A stretch of 62,453 bases of DNA from Pseudomonadota bacterium (GTDB lineage: Bacteria > Pseudomonadota > Gammaproteobacteria > Steroidobacterales > Steroidobacteraceae). Made by a program: the position numbers and the translations under genes. The notes beneath the pieces were generated by a model that saw nothing but the letters and a program-made list of their open reading frames with translations, did no database searches and had not been told where the DNA came from. Location: positions 1 to 62,453 of the forward strand of contig JAPLSH010000029.1 in NCBI GenBank assembly GCA_026398735.1, in the 5' to 3' direction. This document shows, one piece after another, positions 8,652-18,374 of this stretch (within the stretch, counting starts at the first letter, position 1; every line of letters starts with the position of its first letter).

Positions 8652-9543
8652 AGCCACTCGCCTCAAACTTGCCGTGCAGAAGTCCGGGCGGCTGACGGAC
8701 CATTCGCTGGATATTCTGGGTCGCTGCGGGCTCAAGCTGGCGCGCGGCAAGGATCAGCTCATTGCGTCGGGCCTGAACATGCCACTGGATGTGCTGTTCG
8801 TGCGCGACGACGACATTCCCGATCTGGTGCAGGAAGATGTCTGTGATCTGGGTCTGGTCGGTTTGAACGTGCTCGAAGAGCGTCGCCTTGATCTGGAATC
8901 GCGCGGCAAAAAGGCCGCATTCCAAGTGCTGCGTGCATTGGACTTTGGTCGCTGCCGTCTGTCGCTGGCCATCCCGCAGGGTGAAAGCTGGGAGGGCCCC
9001 AAGTCCTTGCAGGGCCGCCGCATTGCCACCACCTACCCTGCCACCTTGGCCCATTACCTTGCCAAGCACGGGGTCGATGCGCAGATCGTCACACTCTCTG
9101 GCGCAGTGGAAATCGCGCCGCGCCTGGGTCGCGCCGATCTGATCTGCGATCTGGTGTCATCAGGCTCGACGTTGCAGGCCAATCACCTGCGTGAGGTTGA
9201 GGTGGTGCTGGAAAGCCAAGTGGTGATGATCCGCACGCCTGTTGCGCTGCCGGCAGTTAAAGAAGAATGGATCGAGCGTCTGTTGCTACGCATCGATGGC
9301 GTAGAGCAAGTGCGTGAGAGCAAGTACATCATGCTGCACGCACCGCGTTCGGCGCTGCCGCGTATTCGGGAACTACTGCCCGGCAGCGAGTTCCCCACCA
9401 TCATTCCGCTGGAAGGCTCCGCCGACAGAGTGGCCGTGCATGCCGTCTGCCGCGAAACCGTCTTCTGGGAAACGCTTGAAAGCCTCAAGGCTGCCGGTGC
9501 CAGTGCCATCCTGGTGCTGCCGGTTGAAAAGATGCTCAACTGA
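8644..9543 (+). CDS. hisG: ATP phosphoribosyltransferase, long form
   Basis: First step of histidine synthesis: ATP plus PRPP to phosphoribosyl-ATP. At 299 residues it is the long, homohexameric type with a C-terminal ACT-like regulatory domain (GVEQVRESKYIMLHAPRSALPRI onward), which in this family binds histidine for feedback control. The catalytic part shows LAVQKSGRLTDHSLDIL, DLGLVGLNVLEE and the PRPP loop region DLICDLVSSGSTLQANHLRE. ATG 8644 has GGAAGTT upstream (8634-8640) and overlaps the regulator stop by eight bases. No hisZ is needed for the long form. Confidence 0.95.
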   Translation: MDKATRLKLAVQKSGRLTDHSLDILGRCGLKLARGKDQLIASGLNMPLDVLFVRDDDIPDLVQEDVCDLGLVGLNVLEERRLDLESRGKKAAFQVLRALDFGRCRLSLAIPQGESWEGPKSLQGRRIATTYPATLAHYLAKHGVDAQIVTLSGAVEIAPRLGRADLICDLVSSGSTLQANHLREVEVVLESQVVMIRTPVALPAVKEEWIERLLLRIDGVEQVRESKYIMLHAPRSALPRIRELLPGSEFPTIIPLEGSADRVAVHAVCRETVFWETLESLKAAGASAILVLPVEKMLN

Positions 9544-9545
9544 CC

Positions 9546-10859
9546 ATGCAGATACTCGACTGGAACCAGCTTGATGCCGCCGGCCGTATGGCTGCGTTGG
9601 AGCGCCCGAACCTGGGTGGTCGCGGTGACATTGACCAACTGGCCGCCGGCATTATTGCTGAAGTGCGTCGTGATGGTGATGCAGCACTGCTGCGTTTTGC
9701 GGCGCGCTTTGACAAAGTCAGCTTGCAGTCGCTGCAGGTCACGCCCCAAGAGTTTGATGAAGCCGAGTCGGCACTCACTGCGGTGCAGCGTGCGGCGCTT
9801 GTGCAGGCTATTGCCAACGTACGCACGTTTCATGCCGCTCAACTGGGTCAGCCCCTGACGGTGGATGTCATGCCGGGTGTGCGCTGCGAGCGCATCTTCC
9901 GGCCGATACCGGCTGTGGGTTTGTATGTGCCGGCAGGCTCTGCGCCCTTGCCTTCTACGGTGGTCATGCTGGCCGTGCCCGCTGCGCTGGTGGGTTGCCC
10001 TAAGCGTGTGCTGTGCACGCCGCCCGGGCCTGATGGTCGCGCCAATGCTGCGGTATTGGTGGCGGCACGCTTGTGTGGCATAGACACGGTGTTCAAGGCC
10101 GGTGGTGCGCAGGCTATTGCTGCCATGGCTTATGGCACACAGTCGGTTCCCAAGGTCGACAAGATATACGGACCAGGCACGGCCATCACCACCGCTGCCA
10201 AACAGCTGGTTGCAGCAGATCCTGGTGGTGCCGCCTGCGATATGCCTGCGGGTCCTTCTGAAGTGCTGGTGATTGCTGATGCCGCAGCGGATGCCGAGTT
10301 TGTGGCTGCTGATTTGCTGGCACAGGCCGAGCACGATGTGCGCTCGCAGGCCTTGCTGGTCACCGATTCTGCCGCCCAAGCCGTGGCGGTGGCTGCGGCA
10401 GTGCAACGTCAGGCGGCGCAGTTGTCGCGCGGCAGCATACTCGAGCAATCGCTGGCCAACTGCCGCGCCCTCGTGGTGGCAACACTGGATCAGGCCATGC
10501 GAGTGTCCAATGACTATGCGCCCGAGCACTTGATCGTGCAGACGGTCAATGCGCGCGCGCTGCTCGATCAGGTGATCAATGCCGGTTCGGTGTTTCTCGG
10601 TGCTTGGTCACCCGAATCCATGGGCGATTACTGCTCGGGTACCAACCACGTGTTGCCAACCTATGGTTACGCACGCGCGTACAGCGGCTTGTCGGTCGCT
10701 GACTTTCAAAAGCGCATCACAGTGCAAGAGTTAACCGGTCCGGGCTTGGCGCTGTTGGGGCCTGTGGCCCACACGCTGGCACAGTTGGAGGGCTTGGATG
10801 GTCATGCCAACGCCGTGACGGTGCGCTTGAACGCACTGACTGGGCAGAGCGCATCATGA
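9546..10859 (+). CDS. hisD: Histidinol dehydrogenase
   Basis: Zinc enzyme of 437 residues that oxidises L-histidinol to histidine in two NAD-linked steps, ending the pathway. Marks include VPAGSAPLPSTVVMLAVPA, KAGGAQAIAAMAYGT, KVDKIYGPG, DMPAGPSEVLVIAD, LAQAEHD, DYAPEHLIV, and GAWSPESMGDYCSGTNHVLPT near the C terminus. It starts two bases after the hisG stop, and its own stop overlaps the hisC ATG (ATGA), so translation is probably continuous. Confidence 0.95.
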   Translation: MQILDWNQLDAAGRMAALERPNLGGRGDIDQLAAGIIAEVRRDGDAALLRFAARFDKVSLQSLQVTPQEFDEAESALTAVQRAALVQAIANVRTFHAAQLGQPLTVDVMPGVRCERIFRPIPAVGLYVPAGSAPLPSTVVMLAVPAALVGCPKRVLCTPPGPDGRANAAVLVAARLCGIDTVFKAGGAQAIAAMAYGTQSVPKVDKIYGPGTAITTAAKQLVAADPGGAACDMPAGPSEVLVIADAAADAEFVAADLLAQAEHDVRSQALLVTDSAAQAVAVAAAVQRQAAQLSRGSILEQSLANCRALVVATLDQAMRVSNDYAPEHLIVQTVNARALLDQVINAGSVFLGAWSPESMGDYCSGTNHVLPTYGYARAYSGLSVADFQKRITVQELTGPGLALLGPVAHTLAQLEGLDGHANAVTVRLNALTGQSAS

Positions 10860-11905
10860 GTCTGGTCAGTCGTCTGGCGCGCCCCGAGATATTGGCGCTG
10901 AAGGCCTATTCGCATGCGGCTTGGGAGCCGAGCTTGCAGCGCATGCACGCCAACGAGTTGCCCTATCGAGTAGAGGGCGACAACTCGCAGGCGGGCTTGA
11001 ATCGCTATCCAGAGCCGCAACCGCCCCCGTTGGTGAACGGCATGGCTGCGTTCTATGGTGTGGACCCTGCGTATCTTCTGGTGGGTCGCGGCAGTGATGA
11101 GGCGATCGATCTGTTAATGCGCGTGTTCTGCCGTGCCGGGCAGGACAATATTCTGGTCTGTCCACCGACTTACAGCATGTATGCCGTGGCTGCTGGTATC
11201 CAAGGTGCCGGCGTGGTCAACGTGCCGTTGCAGCCCGACAGCTTTGAACTCGATGTAGAGGCGGTACTGGCCCGCGTGGATGCCAGCATCAAGCTGGTGT
11301 TTGTCTGCTCCCCGAACAACCCTACTGGCAATGCGGTGCCGCGCGCTGATGTGCTGCGTCTGGCGCAAGGCTTGGCAGATCGTGCGCTGTTGGTGGTTGA
11401 CGAGGCCTATGTCGAATTCACCGATAGTGCCAGCGTTGCGCCCGAGGTGGCCGTGCTGCCAAATCTGGTGGTGATGCGTACGTTGTCCAAGTCGCATGGT
11501 TTGGCCGGTGCGCGCTGCGGTGCGTTGATAGCCACCCCAGAACTGATTGCATTGGCGTGCAAGGTCATACCGCCCTATGCCATCACCGAGATGACTGTAG
11601 AGGTGGTGGCTCCCTTGCTACAGGCTGCTGGCATTGCAGCAATGCGCCAACGCGTTGCCAACATACTGATCGAGCGTGCGCGGCTGTCAGCGGCGCTAGC
11701 CAAGCTGCCCGGGGTGCTGCGCCAGTGGCCCAGCGAAGGCAATTTCCTACTGGCCTCTTTCGCCGATCCGGATGAGACTTTGCGACGCGTGCGCGCTGCG
11801 GGCTTGATTATTCGCGACATGCGCCAACAGATGCTGCCGCATGCGCTGCGCATCTCTGTCGGCACGCCCGAACAAAACGACACCCTGCTGCAGGCACTGC
11901 AATGA
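10856..11905 (+). CDS. hisC: Histidinol-phosphate aminotransferase
   Basis: Fold-type I PLP enzyme of 349 residues that transaminates imidazole-acetol phosphate to histidinol phosphate. Recognised by HANELPYRV (substrate-specific N-terminal stretch), NRYPEPQPPPLV, VGRGSDEAIDLLMRVFC, CSPNNPTGNAVP, VVDEAYVEF and the PLP lysine in RTLSKSHGLAGARCG. It overlaps hisD upstream and hisB downstream by four bases each. Paralogues for aromatic aminotransfer exist in the family, but the operon position settles the role. Confidence 0.94.
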   Translation: MSLVSRLARPEILALKAYSHAAWEPSLQRMHANELPYRVEGDNSQAGLNRYPEPQPPPLVNGMAAFYGVDPAYLLVGRGSDEAIDLLMRVFCRAGQDNILVCPPTYSMYAVAAGIQGAGVVNVPLQPDSFELDVEAVLARVDASIKLVFVCSPNNPTGNAVPRADVLRLAQGLADRALLVVDEAYVEFTDSASVAPEVAVLPNLVVMRTLSKSHGLAGARCGALIATPELIALACKVIPPYAITEMTVEVVAPLLQAAGIAAMRQRVANILIERARLSAALAKLPGVLRQWPSEGNFLLASFADPDETLRRVRAAGLIIRDMRQQMLPHALRISVGTPEQNDTLLQALQ

Positions 11906-12975
11906 GCCCACCAATTAAACTGCTGTTGATAGATCGTGACGGCACCTTGGTTGAGGAGCCGCATGACAATCAAGTCGACAGCCTTGCCAAGATCCGCTTC
12001 ATGCCAGGTGTGTTTGCTGCGATGCAGCAATTGCAGCGTGCCGGCTATCGCTTTGCCATGGTCACGAACCAGGACGGCTTGGGGACGGATAGCTTTCCGC
12101 AGGCCGACTTCGAGCTGCCACAGCGTTTCATCATCGATGCCTTTGCCAGTCAGGGCTTAACCTTCGACGAAGTATTCATCTGTCCACACAAACCGGCCGA
12201 TAACTGCGCCTGCCGCAAGCCGCGCACGTTGCTGGTCGATGCCTGGCTGGCTGCGCGCAACATCGATGCCGAGCGCAGCGCTGTCATCGGCGATCGCGAC
12301 ACCGATATGGCCTTTGCAGCCAATTTGGGCTTCAAGGGCGTGCGGGTGCGCGTCGATGGCGCGGCCGATGAAACCTGGCCTGCTGTTGTGGTGCAGTTGC
12401 TGTCACGCAAGGCGACGGTACAGCGCCAAACTCGCGAGACCAGTATCAAGGTTGAGGTCAATCTCGATGCTGAAGGTCCCATACACATTGCAACGGGTCA
12501 TGCGTTCTTCGATCACATGCTCGAGCAACTGGCCAAGCATGGCGGGTTCTCCATGCAGCTCGATTGCAAAGGTGACTTGCAGGTCGATGAGCACCACACA
12601 GTCGAGGACTGTGCTTTGGCCATAGGTGAAGTATTGCGACGTGCTTTGGGCGAAAAGCTCGGTATTGGTCGCTACGGATTTTTGCTGGCTATGGATGAGG
12701 CGCAGGCGCAGGTTGCAATCGATCTTTCGGGTCGGGCCTATGCGCTGTTTGAAGGTGCCTTCAATCGCAACGAAGTCGGCGGACTGGCGACTGAACTGGT
12801 GCCGCACTTCTTCCGTTCACTCGGCGACACGTTGGGCGCGGCCATTCATGTGACAGTGCGCGGCGACAACACGCACCACATGGTTGAGGCCTGTTTCAAG
12901 GGTGTGGGTCGTGCTCTGCGTCAGGCGTTACGCCGCGAAGGCAACGAATTGCCCAGCACCAAGGGCGTGCTGTAG
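11902..12975 (+). CDS. hisB: Bifunctional histidinol-phosphatase / imidazoleglycerol-phosphate dehydratase
   Basis: Fusion of 357 residues of the gammaproteobacterial type. The N-terminal HAD phosphatase has the nucleophile motif DRDGT (D11, D13), a zinc-binding loop CPHKPADNCACRKP, and GDRDTDMAFAANLG. The C-terminal dehydratase begins near residue 170 with RQTRETSIKVEVNLD and has the manganese motifs HAFFDHMLEQLAKH, DEHHTVEDCALAIG and GDNTHHMVEACFKG. It catalyses steps seven and nine of the pathway. Its TAG shares one base with the GTG of hisH. Confidence 0.95.
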   Translation: MSPPIKLLLIDRDGTLVEEPHDNQVDSLAKIRFMPGVFAAMQQLQRAGYRFAMVTNQDGLGTDSFPQADFELPQRFIIDAFASQGLTFDEVFICPHKPADNCACRKPRTLLVDAWLAARNIDAERSAVIGDRDTDMAFAANLGFKGVRVRVDGAADETWPAVVVQLLSRKATVQRQTRETSIKVEVNLDAEGPIHIATGHAFFDHMLEQLAKHGGFSMQLDCKGDLQVDEHHTVEDCALAIGEVLRRALGEKLGIGRYGFLLAMDEAQAQVAIDLSGRAYALFEGAFNRNEVGGLATELVPHFFRSLGDTLGAAIHVTVRGDNTHHMVEACFKGVGRALRQALRREGNELPSTKGVL

Positions 12976-13592
12976 TGGACGTTGCGATTATAGATAGCGG
13001 CGGGGCCAATCTGGCCTCGCTGGTGTATGCGTTGCAGCGACTCGGTGCCAAGGCTGTGGTCAGTGATGATGCGGCTGTCATCCAAGCTGCACCGCGCGTG
13101 TTGCTGCCGGGTGTCGGCTCCGCGGGCAATGCCATGGCACGTTTGCGGGCCAAGGGATTGCACAAAGTCATTCCGCAGCTGACGCAACCCTTGCTGGGCA
13201 TTTGCTTGGGAATGCAGTTGTTATTTGACCATTCCGATGAGGGAGATGGCCCGTCTGACGGCGGTGCGGGCACGCAGTGCCTGGGCATCATCGCCGGAAA
13301 GGTCGCTCGGATGACGGCTACAACGCAGTTGCCGGTGCCCCACATGGGATGGAACCAATTAGCCGTGCAGCAGGACGATCCGCTGCTTACCGGCATTGGC
13401 AGCGAGGCCTGGTTCTATTTCGTACACAGCTACTGTGCTGCACCGGGCCACAGTACGCTGGCGCAGACTGTCTATGGTGCGCCCTTCACTTCCATTTGTT
13501 CGCTGCGCAACTTCCGCGGCGTGCAGTTTCATCCCGAGCGATCGGCGGGTCCTGGCGCCCGTCTGCTCGCCAACTTCCTGACCTTGGTTTGA
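12975..13592 (+). CDS. hisH: Imidazole glycerol phosphate synthase, glutaminase subunit
   Basis: Class I amidotransferase of 205 residues that supplies ammonia to HisF. The triad is visible: nucleophile C77 in LLGICLGMQLLF, the histidine in GVQFHPERS, and a glutamate two residues on. The N terminus DVAIIDSGGANLASLVYAL is typical. It starts at GTG 12975, overlapping the last base of hisB (TAGTG), so expression likely depends on hisB translation. hisA follows after one base. Confidence 0.94.
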   Translation: MDVAIIDSGGANLASLVYALQRLGAKAVVSDDAAVIQAAPRVLLPGVGSAGNAMARLRAKGLHKVIPQLTQPLLGICLGMQLLFDHSDEGDGPSDGGAGTQCLGIIAGKVARMTATTQLPVPHMGWNQLAVQQDDPLLTGIGSEAWFYFVHSYCAAPGHSTLAQTVYGAPFTSICSLRNFRGVQFHPERSAGPGARLLANFLTLV

Positions 13593-13593
13593 C

Positions 13594-14334
13594 ATGCAAC
13601 TGATTCCTTCAATTGATTTGCGTGGCGGTCATTGTGTGCGCTTGTTTAAGGGTGCATTCGATGCGGAGACCCGCTATGAACTCGATCCGGCAATACTGCT
13701 GGGTCGCTATGCCGACATGGGCGCCAGCTGGCTGCACGTTGTCGACCTGGACGGAGCACGCGATGGCGTGATGGGCAACCGCGACTTGCTGGGCCGCATG
13801 GCCGCATTGGGCCGGCTGAAGATGCAAGTGGGCGGTGGCCTGCGCAGTCTGGCTGTCATGGAAGATCTGTTTGCCGCGGGTGTATCGCGTGCTGTCATTG
13901 GCAGTGCGGCTGTTGAGCAACCAGAGATTGCCCGTACTGCCTTGCAACGCTTTGGCACCGAGGCCGTGTGCCTTGCGATTGATGTGCGTGTGGATGAAGG
14001 CGGCGTGCCGCGGGTGCGAACGCGCGGCTGGGTTACTGAACATCCGGTTAGCCTGTGGGACCTGATCGCGCAGTTCCAAGCCGATGGCCTGCGGCATGTG
14101 CTGTGTACCGACATTGAGCGTGATGGCGCGCTTGGCGGTCCTAATGTGGCCTTGTACGAAGAAGGCCTCAAGCGTTGCCCTGGCATCGCTTGGCAGGCGT
14201 CCGGAGGCGTTCGCGATGCAGCCGATCTGGCGACACTGGCGCGCGTCGGTGTGGCGGCGGCGATCAGCGGCAAAGCACTGCTCGAAGGACGTATGACTAC
14301 AGAGGAGCTGCAGCCATTCTTGCGCGACGCATAA
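13594..14334 (+). CDS. hisA: ProFAR isomerase (phosphoribosylformimino-AICAR isomerase)
   Basis: TIM-barrel isomerase of 246 residues, paralogous to HisF. The catalytic D8 lies in [50 protein letters not shown] and the second phosphate loop [11 protein letters not shown] are present. It begins one base after hisH. Its last 19 bases before the end overlap hisF, whose predicted ATT start (14316) and ribosome site lie inside hisA. Confidence 0.94.
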   Translation: MQLIPSIDLRGGHCVRLFKGAFDAETRYELDPAILLGRYADMGASWLHVVDLDGARDGVMGNRDLLGRMAALGRLKMQVGGGLRSLAVMEDLFAAGVSRAVIGSAAVEQPEIARTALQRFGTEAVCLAIDVRVDEGGVPRVRTRGWVTEHPVSLWDLIAQFQADGLRHVLCTDIERDGALGGPNVALYEEGLKRCPGIAWQASGGVRDAADLATLARVGVAAAISGKALLEGRMTTEELQPFLRDA

Positions 14335-15083
14335 TTCCCTGCCTCGACGTACGCGACGGGCAGGTCGTCAAGGGTGTGCAATTCCGCGACCACCGTGTGG
14401 TGGGCGATATTCTGGAGCTTGCGCAGCGTTATCGGGATCAGGATGCAGATGAGCTGGTGTTCTATGACATCACAGCCAGTCCGCAGGGTCGCTCTGTCGA
14501 TCGCGGTTGGATCGCCCGCGTGGCCGAGGTACTCGACATCCCCTTCTGTGTTGCCGGCGGCATTCGCTCGGTTGCAGAGGCTGAAGCCGTGCTCAATGCC
14601 GGTGCTGAAAAGGTGTCGGTCAACTCGCCTGCCCTGTCTGATCCGGCGCTTATAGATCAGTTGGCCAGCCGCTTCGGTTCGCAGTGTGTGGTGGTTGGCA
14701 TCGACAGCCAAACAACACCCGAGGGCTGGAGCGTGCACCAGTTTACCGGCGATCCGGATCGCAGCCGCGATACGCGACGGGACACGCTGCAATGGGTCAG
14801 CGAAGTGCAGCAGCGCGGCGCTGGCGAAATCGTCCTCAACTGTATGGCCAGTGATGGTGTGCGGCGAGGCTATGACCTGGCGCAATTGGCGGCTGTACGC
14901 GACATTTGCCGTGTGCCGTTGGTGGCATCGGGTGGGGCCGGAACGCCGGAGCATTTTGCCGCCCTATTTGAGGCGGGCTGTGCCGATGCGGCGCTGGCTG
15001 CGAGTGTGTTTCACTCCGGAGCAATAGCCATTCCCGATCTCAAACAATTTCTGAAGAGCCGGCACATAGAGGTGCGTACATGA
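14316..15083 (+). CDS. hisF: Imidazole glycerol phosphate synthase, cyclase subunit (ATT start predicted)
   Basis: Cyclase subunit of 255 residues, closely resembling E. coli HisF ([23 protein letters not shown]). Here the frame reads [16 protein letters not shown], and the codon in the position of the initiator Met is ATT 14316-14318. AGAGGAG at 14301-14307 is an excellent Shine-Dalgarno eight bases before it. No ATG, GTG or TTG occurs in frame near this point; upstream codons read through hisA in another frame. AUU initiation is known for infC but rare. Catalytic D11 and the later aspartate in VVVGIDSQ are present. The stop overlaps the hisI ATG. Confidence 0.9.
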   Translation: MLARRIIPCLDVRDGQVVKGVQFRDHRVVGDILELAQRYRDQDADELVFYDITASPQGRSVDRGWIARVAEVLDIPFCVAGGIRSVAEAEAVLNAGAEKVSVNSPALSDPALIDQLASRFGSQCVVVGIDSQTTPEGWSVHQFTGDPDRSRDTRRDTLQWVSEVQQRGAGEIVLNCMASDGVRRGYDLAQLAAVRDICRVPLVASGGAGTPEHFAALFEAGCADAALAASVFHSGAIAIPDLKQFLKSRHIEVRT

Positions 15084-15727
15084 GTTTCACCAATGCCGAT
15101 ATCGACCGACTCGACTTCGACAAAGGCGACGGACTGTTGCCGGCAATCGTGCAGGATGCAGCCACTGGCGCAGTATTGATGCTTGCGTACATGAATCGTG
15201 AGGCACTGCAGCAGACCCTGCTGCGTGGTCGCGTGGTGTTTTTCAGCCGATCGCGCCAGGGCTTGTGGGAAAAGGGCGAAACCTCCGGCAACAGCCTCAA
15301 GCTGGTGCGGATACAGTCGGATTGTGACCACGACACCCTGCTGGTGACTGCCGAACCGGTGGGCCCGGCCTGCCATCGCAATACACCCACCTGCTTTGGC
15401 GATGGCAATGCCGATGAATTGCCGGCAGTGCAGTTTCTAGGGCATCTGGAACGCGTCATTGCCCAGCGTCTTACAGAGCGTCCTGAAGACAGTTACACCG
15501 CCCGCTTGTATGCGCGTGGCACACGTCGCATGGCACAGAAGGTGGGTGAAGAAGGCGTTGAGGTCGCGCTGGCGGCAACTGCAGGTGACGATGCCGAGTT
15601 GGTATCAGAGTCTGCTGATTTGATCTTCCACTTGGCGCTGGTGTTAGCAGCGCGTGGTCTGTCATTGCAGGAAGTCGCCCGGGAGTTGCAGGCGCGTCAT
15701 CAGCAGCGCACCGCTGCAAAGGTCTGA
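15080..15727 (+). CDS. hisI: Bifunctional phosphoribosyl-AMP cyclohydrolase / phosphoribosyl-ATP pyrophosphatase
   Basis: HisIE fusion of 215 residues. The HisI half shows [45 protein letters not shown] and the metal site [26 protein letters not shown]. The HisE half starts near residue 120 with [25 protein letters not shown] and contains [13 protein letters not shown] and the EXXD helix [13 protein letters not shown]. These are the second and third steps of the pathway. It overlaps hisF by four bases (ATGA) and ends the operon; a perfect hairpin follows at 15746. Confidence 0.95.
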   Translation: MSFTNADIDRLDFDKGDGLLPAIVQDAATGAVLMLAYMNREALQQTLLRGRVVFFSRSRQGLWEKGETSGNSLKLVRIQSDCDHDTLLVTAEPVGPACHRNTPTCFGDGNADELPAVQFLGHLERVIAQRLTERPEDSYTARLYARGTRRMAQKVGEEGVEVALAATAGDDAELVSESADLIFHLALVLAARGLSLQEVARELQARHQQRTAAKV

Positions 15728-15745
15728 CAGCGGTCTCACAGCCTC

Positions 15746-15765
15746 AGGGCGCTGCACAGCGCCCT
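15746..15765. terminator. Hairpin between convergent hisI and lysAC
   Basis: AGGGCGCTG, CA, CAGCGCCCT: a perfect nine-base inverted repeat lying between two converging stops (15727 and 15771). It can act on both strands. Neither side carries a run of T, so it is only terminator-like, perhaps working with Rho or as a 3' stabiliser. Confidence 0.5.
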
Positions 15766-15770
15766 CGCCC

Positions 15771-18353
15771 TCAGATCAGCAGTTCGTCCGGGATCTGCCG
15801 CTCGTTATAGGTGCTTGCCATCGAATGCCCATAGGCGCCCGTAGTGCCAATGAGCATGATGTCGCCCTCGACGCTGGGCGGCAGTTGCCGGCCGTGACCG
15901 AGCACGTCGCCAGTCTCACAGATAGGTCCAACCACGTCGTACAACTGCGTGTGTGGCTCAGACAGCCGCGACAGGTTGGCGATCTCGTGGAAGGCTCCGT
16001 AGAGCGCCGGACGGATCAATGCATTCATGCCAGTGGCAACGCCTAGGTAGGCATGATCGCCCTTCTGCTTGAGCTGCGTGACGCGCGCCAGCAATACGCC
16101 GGCCTCTGCCACCAGATAGCGGCCTGGTTCGATTTGCAGCGACAGTGACGGATGCGCTTGCTTGAATGTCAGTAGGGCTGCGTCGAGCTTGGGCAGGTCG
16201 ACTGTCGACAGATCCGCTCCATCCGGGACGCCAAAGCCGCCGCCGAGATCCAGCGTGCGCACTGTGCCCAATTGCGCTGCAAGTGCTGCCAGTTGGTTGG
16301 CGGTTTGCACCCAGTTGTCGATGTCGAAGATGCCGCTGCCGGTATGCGCGTGCAGTCCGATGATCTTGAAACCAATCTGCTGCGAGAGCTGTTGCAATTG
16401 CGCAGCTTCTGCCAGCGGCACGCCGAACTTGGAGGCTTGGCCGGCGGTACGTACGTGCTCATGGTGGCCGCGACCAGTGCCCGGATCGATGCGCACGAAC
16501 AGCTGCGTACCCTTGAACAGTTCGGGCCAGTTCCGCAGCACATACAAGTTGTCGATGGTCAGTTGCACGCCGGTGTGCAGCGCCCAGGCGTATTCGGAAC
16601 GTGGCGCGAAGTTGGGTGTAAACAGAATCTGCGAGCGATCCAGTTGTGGCAGCGCAGTCAGTACGTTTTCCACTTCACCACGCGACACGCATTCCATGCC
16701 GATGCCTTGAGCATGCAGCAGCTTGAGGATTTCGGTGTTCGGGTTGGCCTTGGTGGCAAACAGCACGCGGTCAATAGACTTGAGTGCGAGCAACGACTGA
16801 GCGCGGGCACGCAGCGTGGCACTGTCGTATACGTAAGCTGCGTCGCGTGCGCCCAGCACCTGCACTAGTTCGGCAGACTTGGCTTGCCACCACTGCTGCG
16901 ACCGAGTACCGGTTGCCGCGGGCTTATTGAATAGCTGCTCCCACGTGGGCCCCAGCACGCGATCACCCGGCACCGGCTGGATGAGCAGGTCATGCAGCTG
17001 ATTGACCAAACGATCGGCTTGATCTTCATCAACCACGAAGGTGAAGTTGAGGTCGTTTGCTGCTTGGCTCACCAGGTAGATGCGCTGCTCTTCAAAGAAC
17101 TCAAAAGCACCACCGAGCTTGTGCAGGATGCCGCGGATATTGCGGCCCACCAGACTGACCGAGGCGCAGGGACCGATCACCTGCACACGCGATAGCTGTG
17201 ACAGATCGGCCACCAGTGCGTCGATGGCCGCTGCATCTAGCGTGTTGGCAGCGGGGTCCAAGGACACGGTGACGTTGGTCTCTGAAGTGGAGACTAGATC
17301 GACCGACATCCCGTGCAGCTTCATGATCTGAAACGCGTCTGCCAAAAAGCCCACTTCATGCCACATGCCAGGGCTGTCCAGCGCCAGCAGCGTAATGCCC
17401 TTTTTTACGCAGACCGCTTTGACCTTGGCGCTTCCGTCAGCAGGCGCAGCATTGATGTGCGTGCCCTCAAGGCCCGGCAACTGCGTGGCAAAGACATACA
17501 GCGGAATCTGCTGTGCACGTACCGGCAAGATGCAGCGCGGGTGCAGTACTTTGGCGCCGCTGCTGGCGATCTCCTGTGCCTCGTCGTAATGCAATTCGCG
17601 CAGCAATCGGGACGCAGGTGTGCTGCGTGGATTGGCGCTGAACATGCCCGGCACATCTGTCCAGATTTCCAATTGCTGTGCTTGCAGTTTGGCGGCGAAA
17701 TAAGCACCTGAGGTATCCGAGCCACCTCGCCCCAGCAGAACGGTGTTGCCGTCATCATCGCGGGCAATAAATCCCTGGGTGATAACCACAGGAGCCAGCG
17801 CTCGCAGGCGTTCGTTCAGTGCCTTATCTGGCGAGAAGTCGCAGGTGGCCGACAACAGGCTGCCGCGTACAGTGCCGCGGTTTTCGGCTCGCAGACCCTC
17901 GCGGGCATCAAACCAGCGCACCTCGATACCTTGTGAAAGCAGAAAGCGGCAGCCGATTTCGGTGGCCATCAGCTCGCCGTGAGACATCACGCGCGCGCGC
18001 GCGAGATCACTGATCTCACGCTTCAGACTGATGTCATGGGATATCTGGCGCAGCTCGTTGAAGTAGCCGTCCAGTTGCGCACTGCTGCCTAGGCCCAGTT
18101 CATCGCATAACTGACGGTGACGACTTTCGATGCCGGACATTGCCACTTCGTGTTCGCCGGTCAGCGCAGCGGCCAACAGCTTTTCCAAACGGTCGGTAAT
18201 GCCGCTGACTGCCGAATGCACCACAAGCACGGCCGCACCAGCTTCTTGCCGCTGTTTAACGATGCCGGCGATGTTGCGCCAGTTGGAAACGGTGGAAACG
18301 CTGGTGCCACCGAACTTGAGCACCACCCAGGGCAGCAGGGGCTGCTTGGTCAT
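15771..18353 (-). CDS. lysAC: Bifunctional aspartate kinase / diaminopimelate decarboxylase
   Basis: An 860-residue fusion of the first enzyme of the aspartate pathway and the last enzyme of lysine synthesis. The N-terminal kinase starts KFGGTSV (13-19) and contains GRGGSDTSG and the substrate-binding EIWTDVPGMF, followed by ACT repeats around SVDLVSTSETNVTVSLD and LVGRNIRG. From about residue 500 comes a fold-type III decarboxylase with PLP lysine K535 in FATKANPN, HAHTGSGI, DLGGGFG and the product-end CETGDVLG and YGHSMASTYNERQIP. This fusion is well known in Xanthomonas and relatives. GGAG lies seven bases before the ATG. It follows the small gene at 18375 by 21 bases. Confidence 0.95.
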   Translation of the reverse strand: MTKQPLLPWVVLKFGGTSVSTVSNWRNIAGIVKQRQEAGAAVLVVHSAVSGITDRLEKLLAAALTGEHEVAMSGIESRHRQLCDELGLGSSAQLDGYFNELRQISHDISLKREISDLARARVMSHGELMATEIGCRFLLSQGIEVRWFDAREGLRAENRGTVRGSLLSATCDFSPDKALNERLRALAPVVITQGFIARDDDGNTVLLGRGGSDTSGAYFAAKLQAQQLEIWTDVPGMFSANPRSTPASRLLRELHYDEAQEIASSGAKVLHPRCILPVRAQQIPLYVFATQLPGLEGTHINAAPADGSAKVKAVCVKKGITLLALDSPGMWHEVGFLADAFQIMKLHGMSVDLVSTSETNVTVSLDPAANTLDAAAIDALVADLSQLSRVQVIGPCASVSLVGRNIRGILHKLGGAFEFFEEQRIYLVSQAANDLNFTFVVDEDQADRLVNQLHDLLIQPVPGDRVLGPTWEQLFNKPAATGTRSQQWWQAKSAELVQVLGARDAAYVYDSATLRARAQSLLALKSIDRVLFATKANPNTEILKLLHAQGIGMECVSRGEVENVLTALPQLDRSQILFTPNFAPRSEYAWALHTGVQLTIDNLYVLRNWPELFKGTQLFVRIDPGTGRGHHEHVRTAGQASKFGVPLAEAAQLQQLSQQIGFKIIGLHAHTGSGIFDIDNWVQTANQLAALAAQLGTVRTLDLGGGFGVPDGADLSTVDLPKLDAALLTFKQAHPSLSLQIEPGRYLVAEAGVLLARVTQLKQKGDHAYLGVATGMNALIRPALYGAFHEIANLSRLSEPHTQLYDVVGPICETGDVLGHGRQLPPSVEGDIMLIGTTGAYGHSMASTYNERQIPDELLI

Positions 18354-18374
18354 CTTGTCGCTCCGGACCCGAAG

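Noticed and set aside
9183-10529. A 448-codon minus-strand frame over hisG and hisD.
   Set aside because: Antisense shadow; no family resemblance and its ends fit no operon logic.
13707-14954. A 415-codon minus-strand frame across hisA and hisF.
   Set aside because: Low-complexity Arg/Ser/Pro content and complete overlap with two certain his genes; a high-GC shadow frame.
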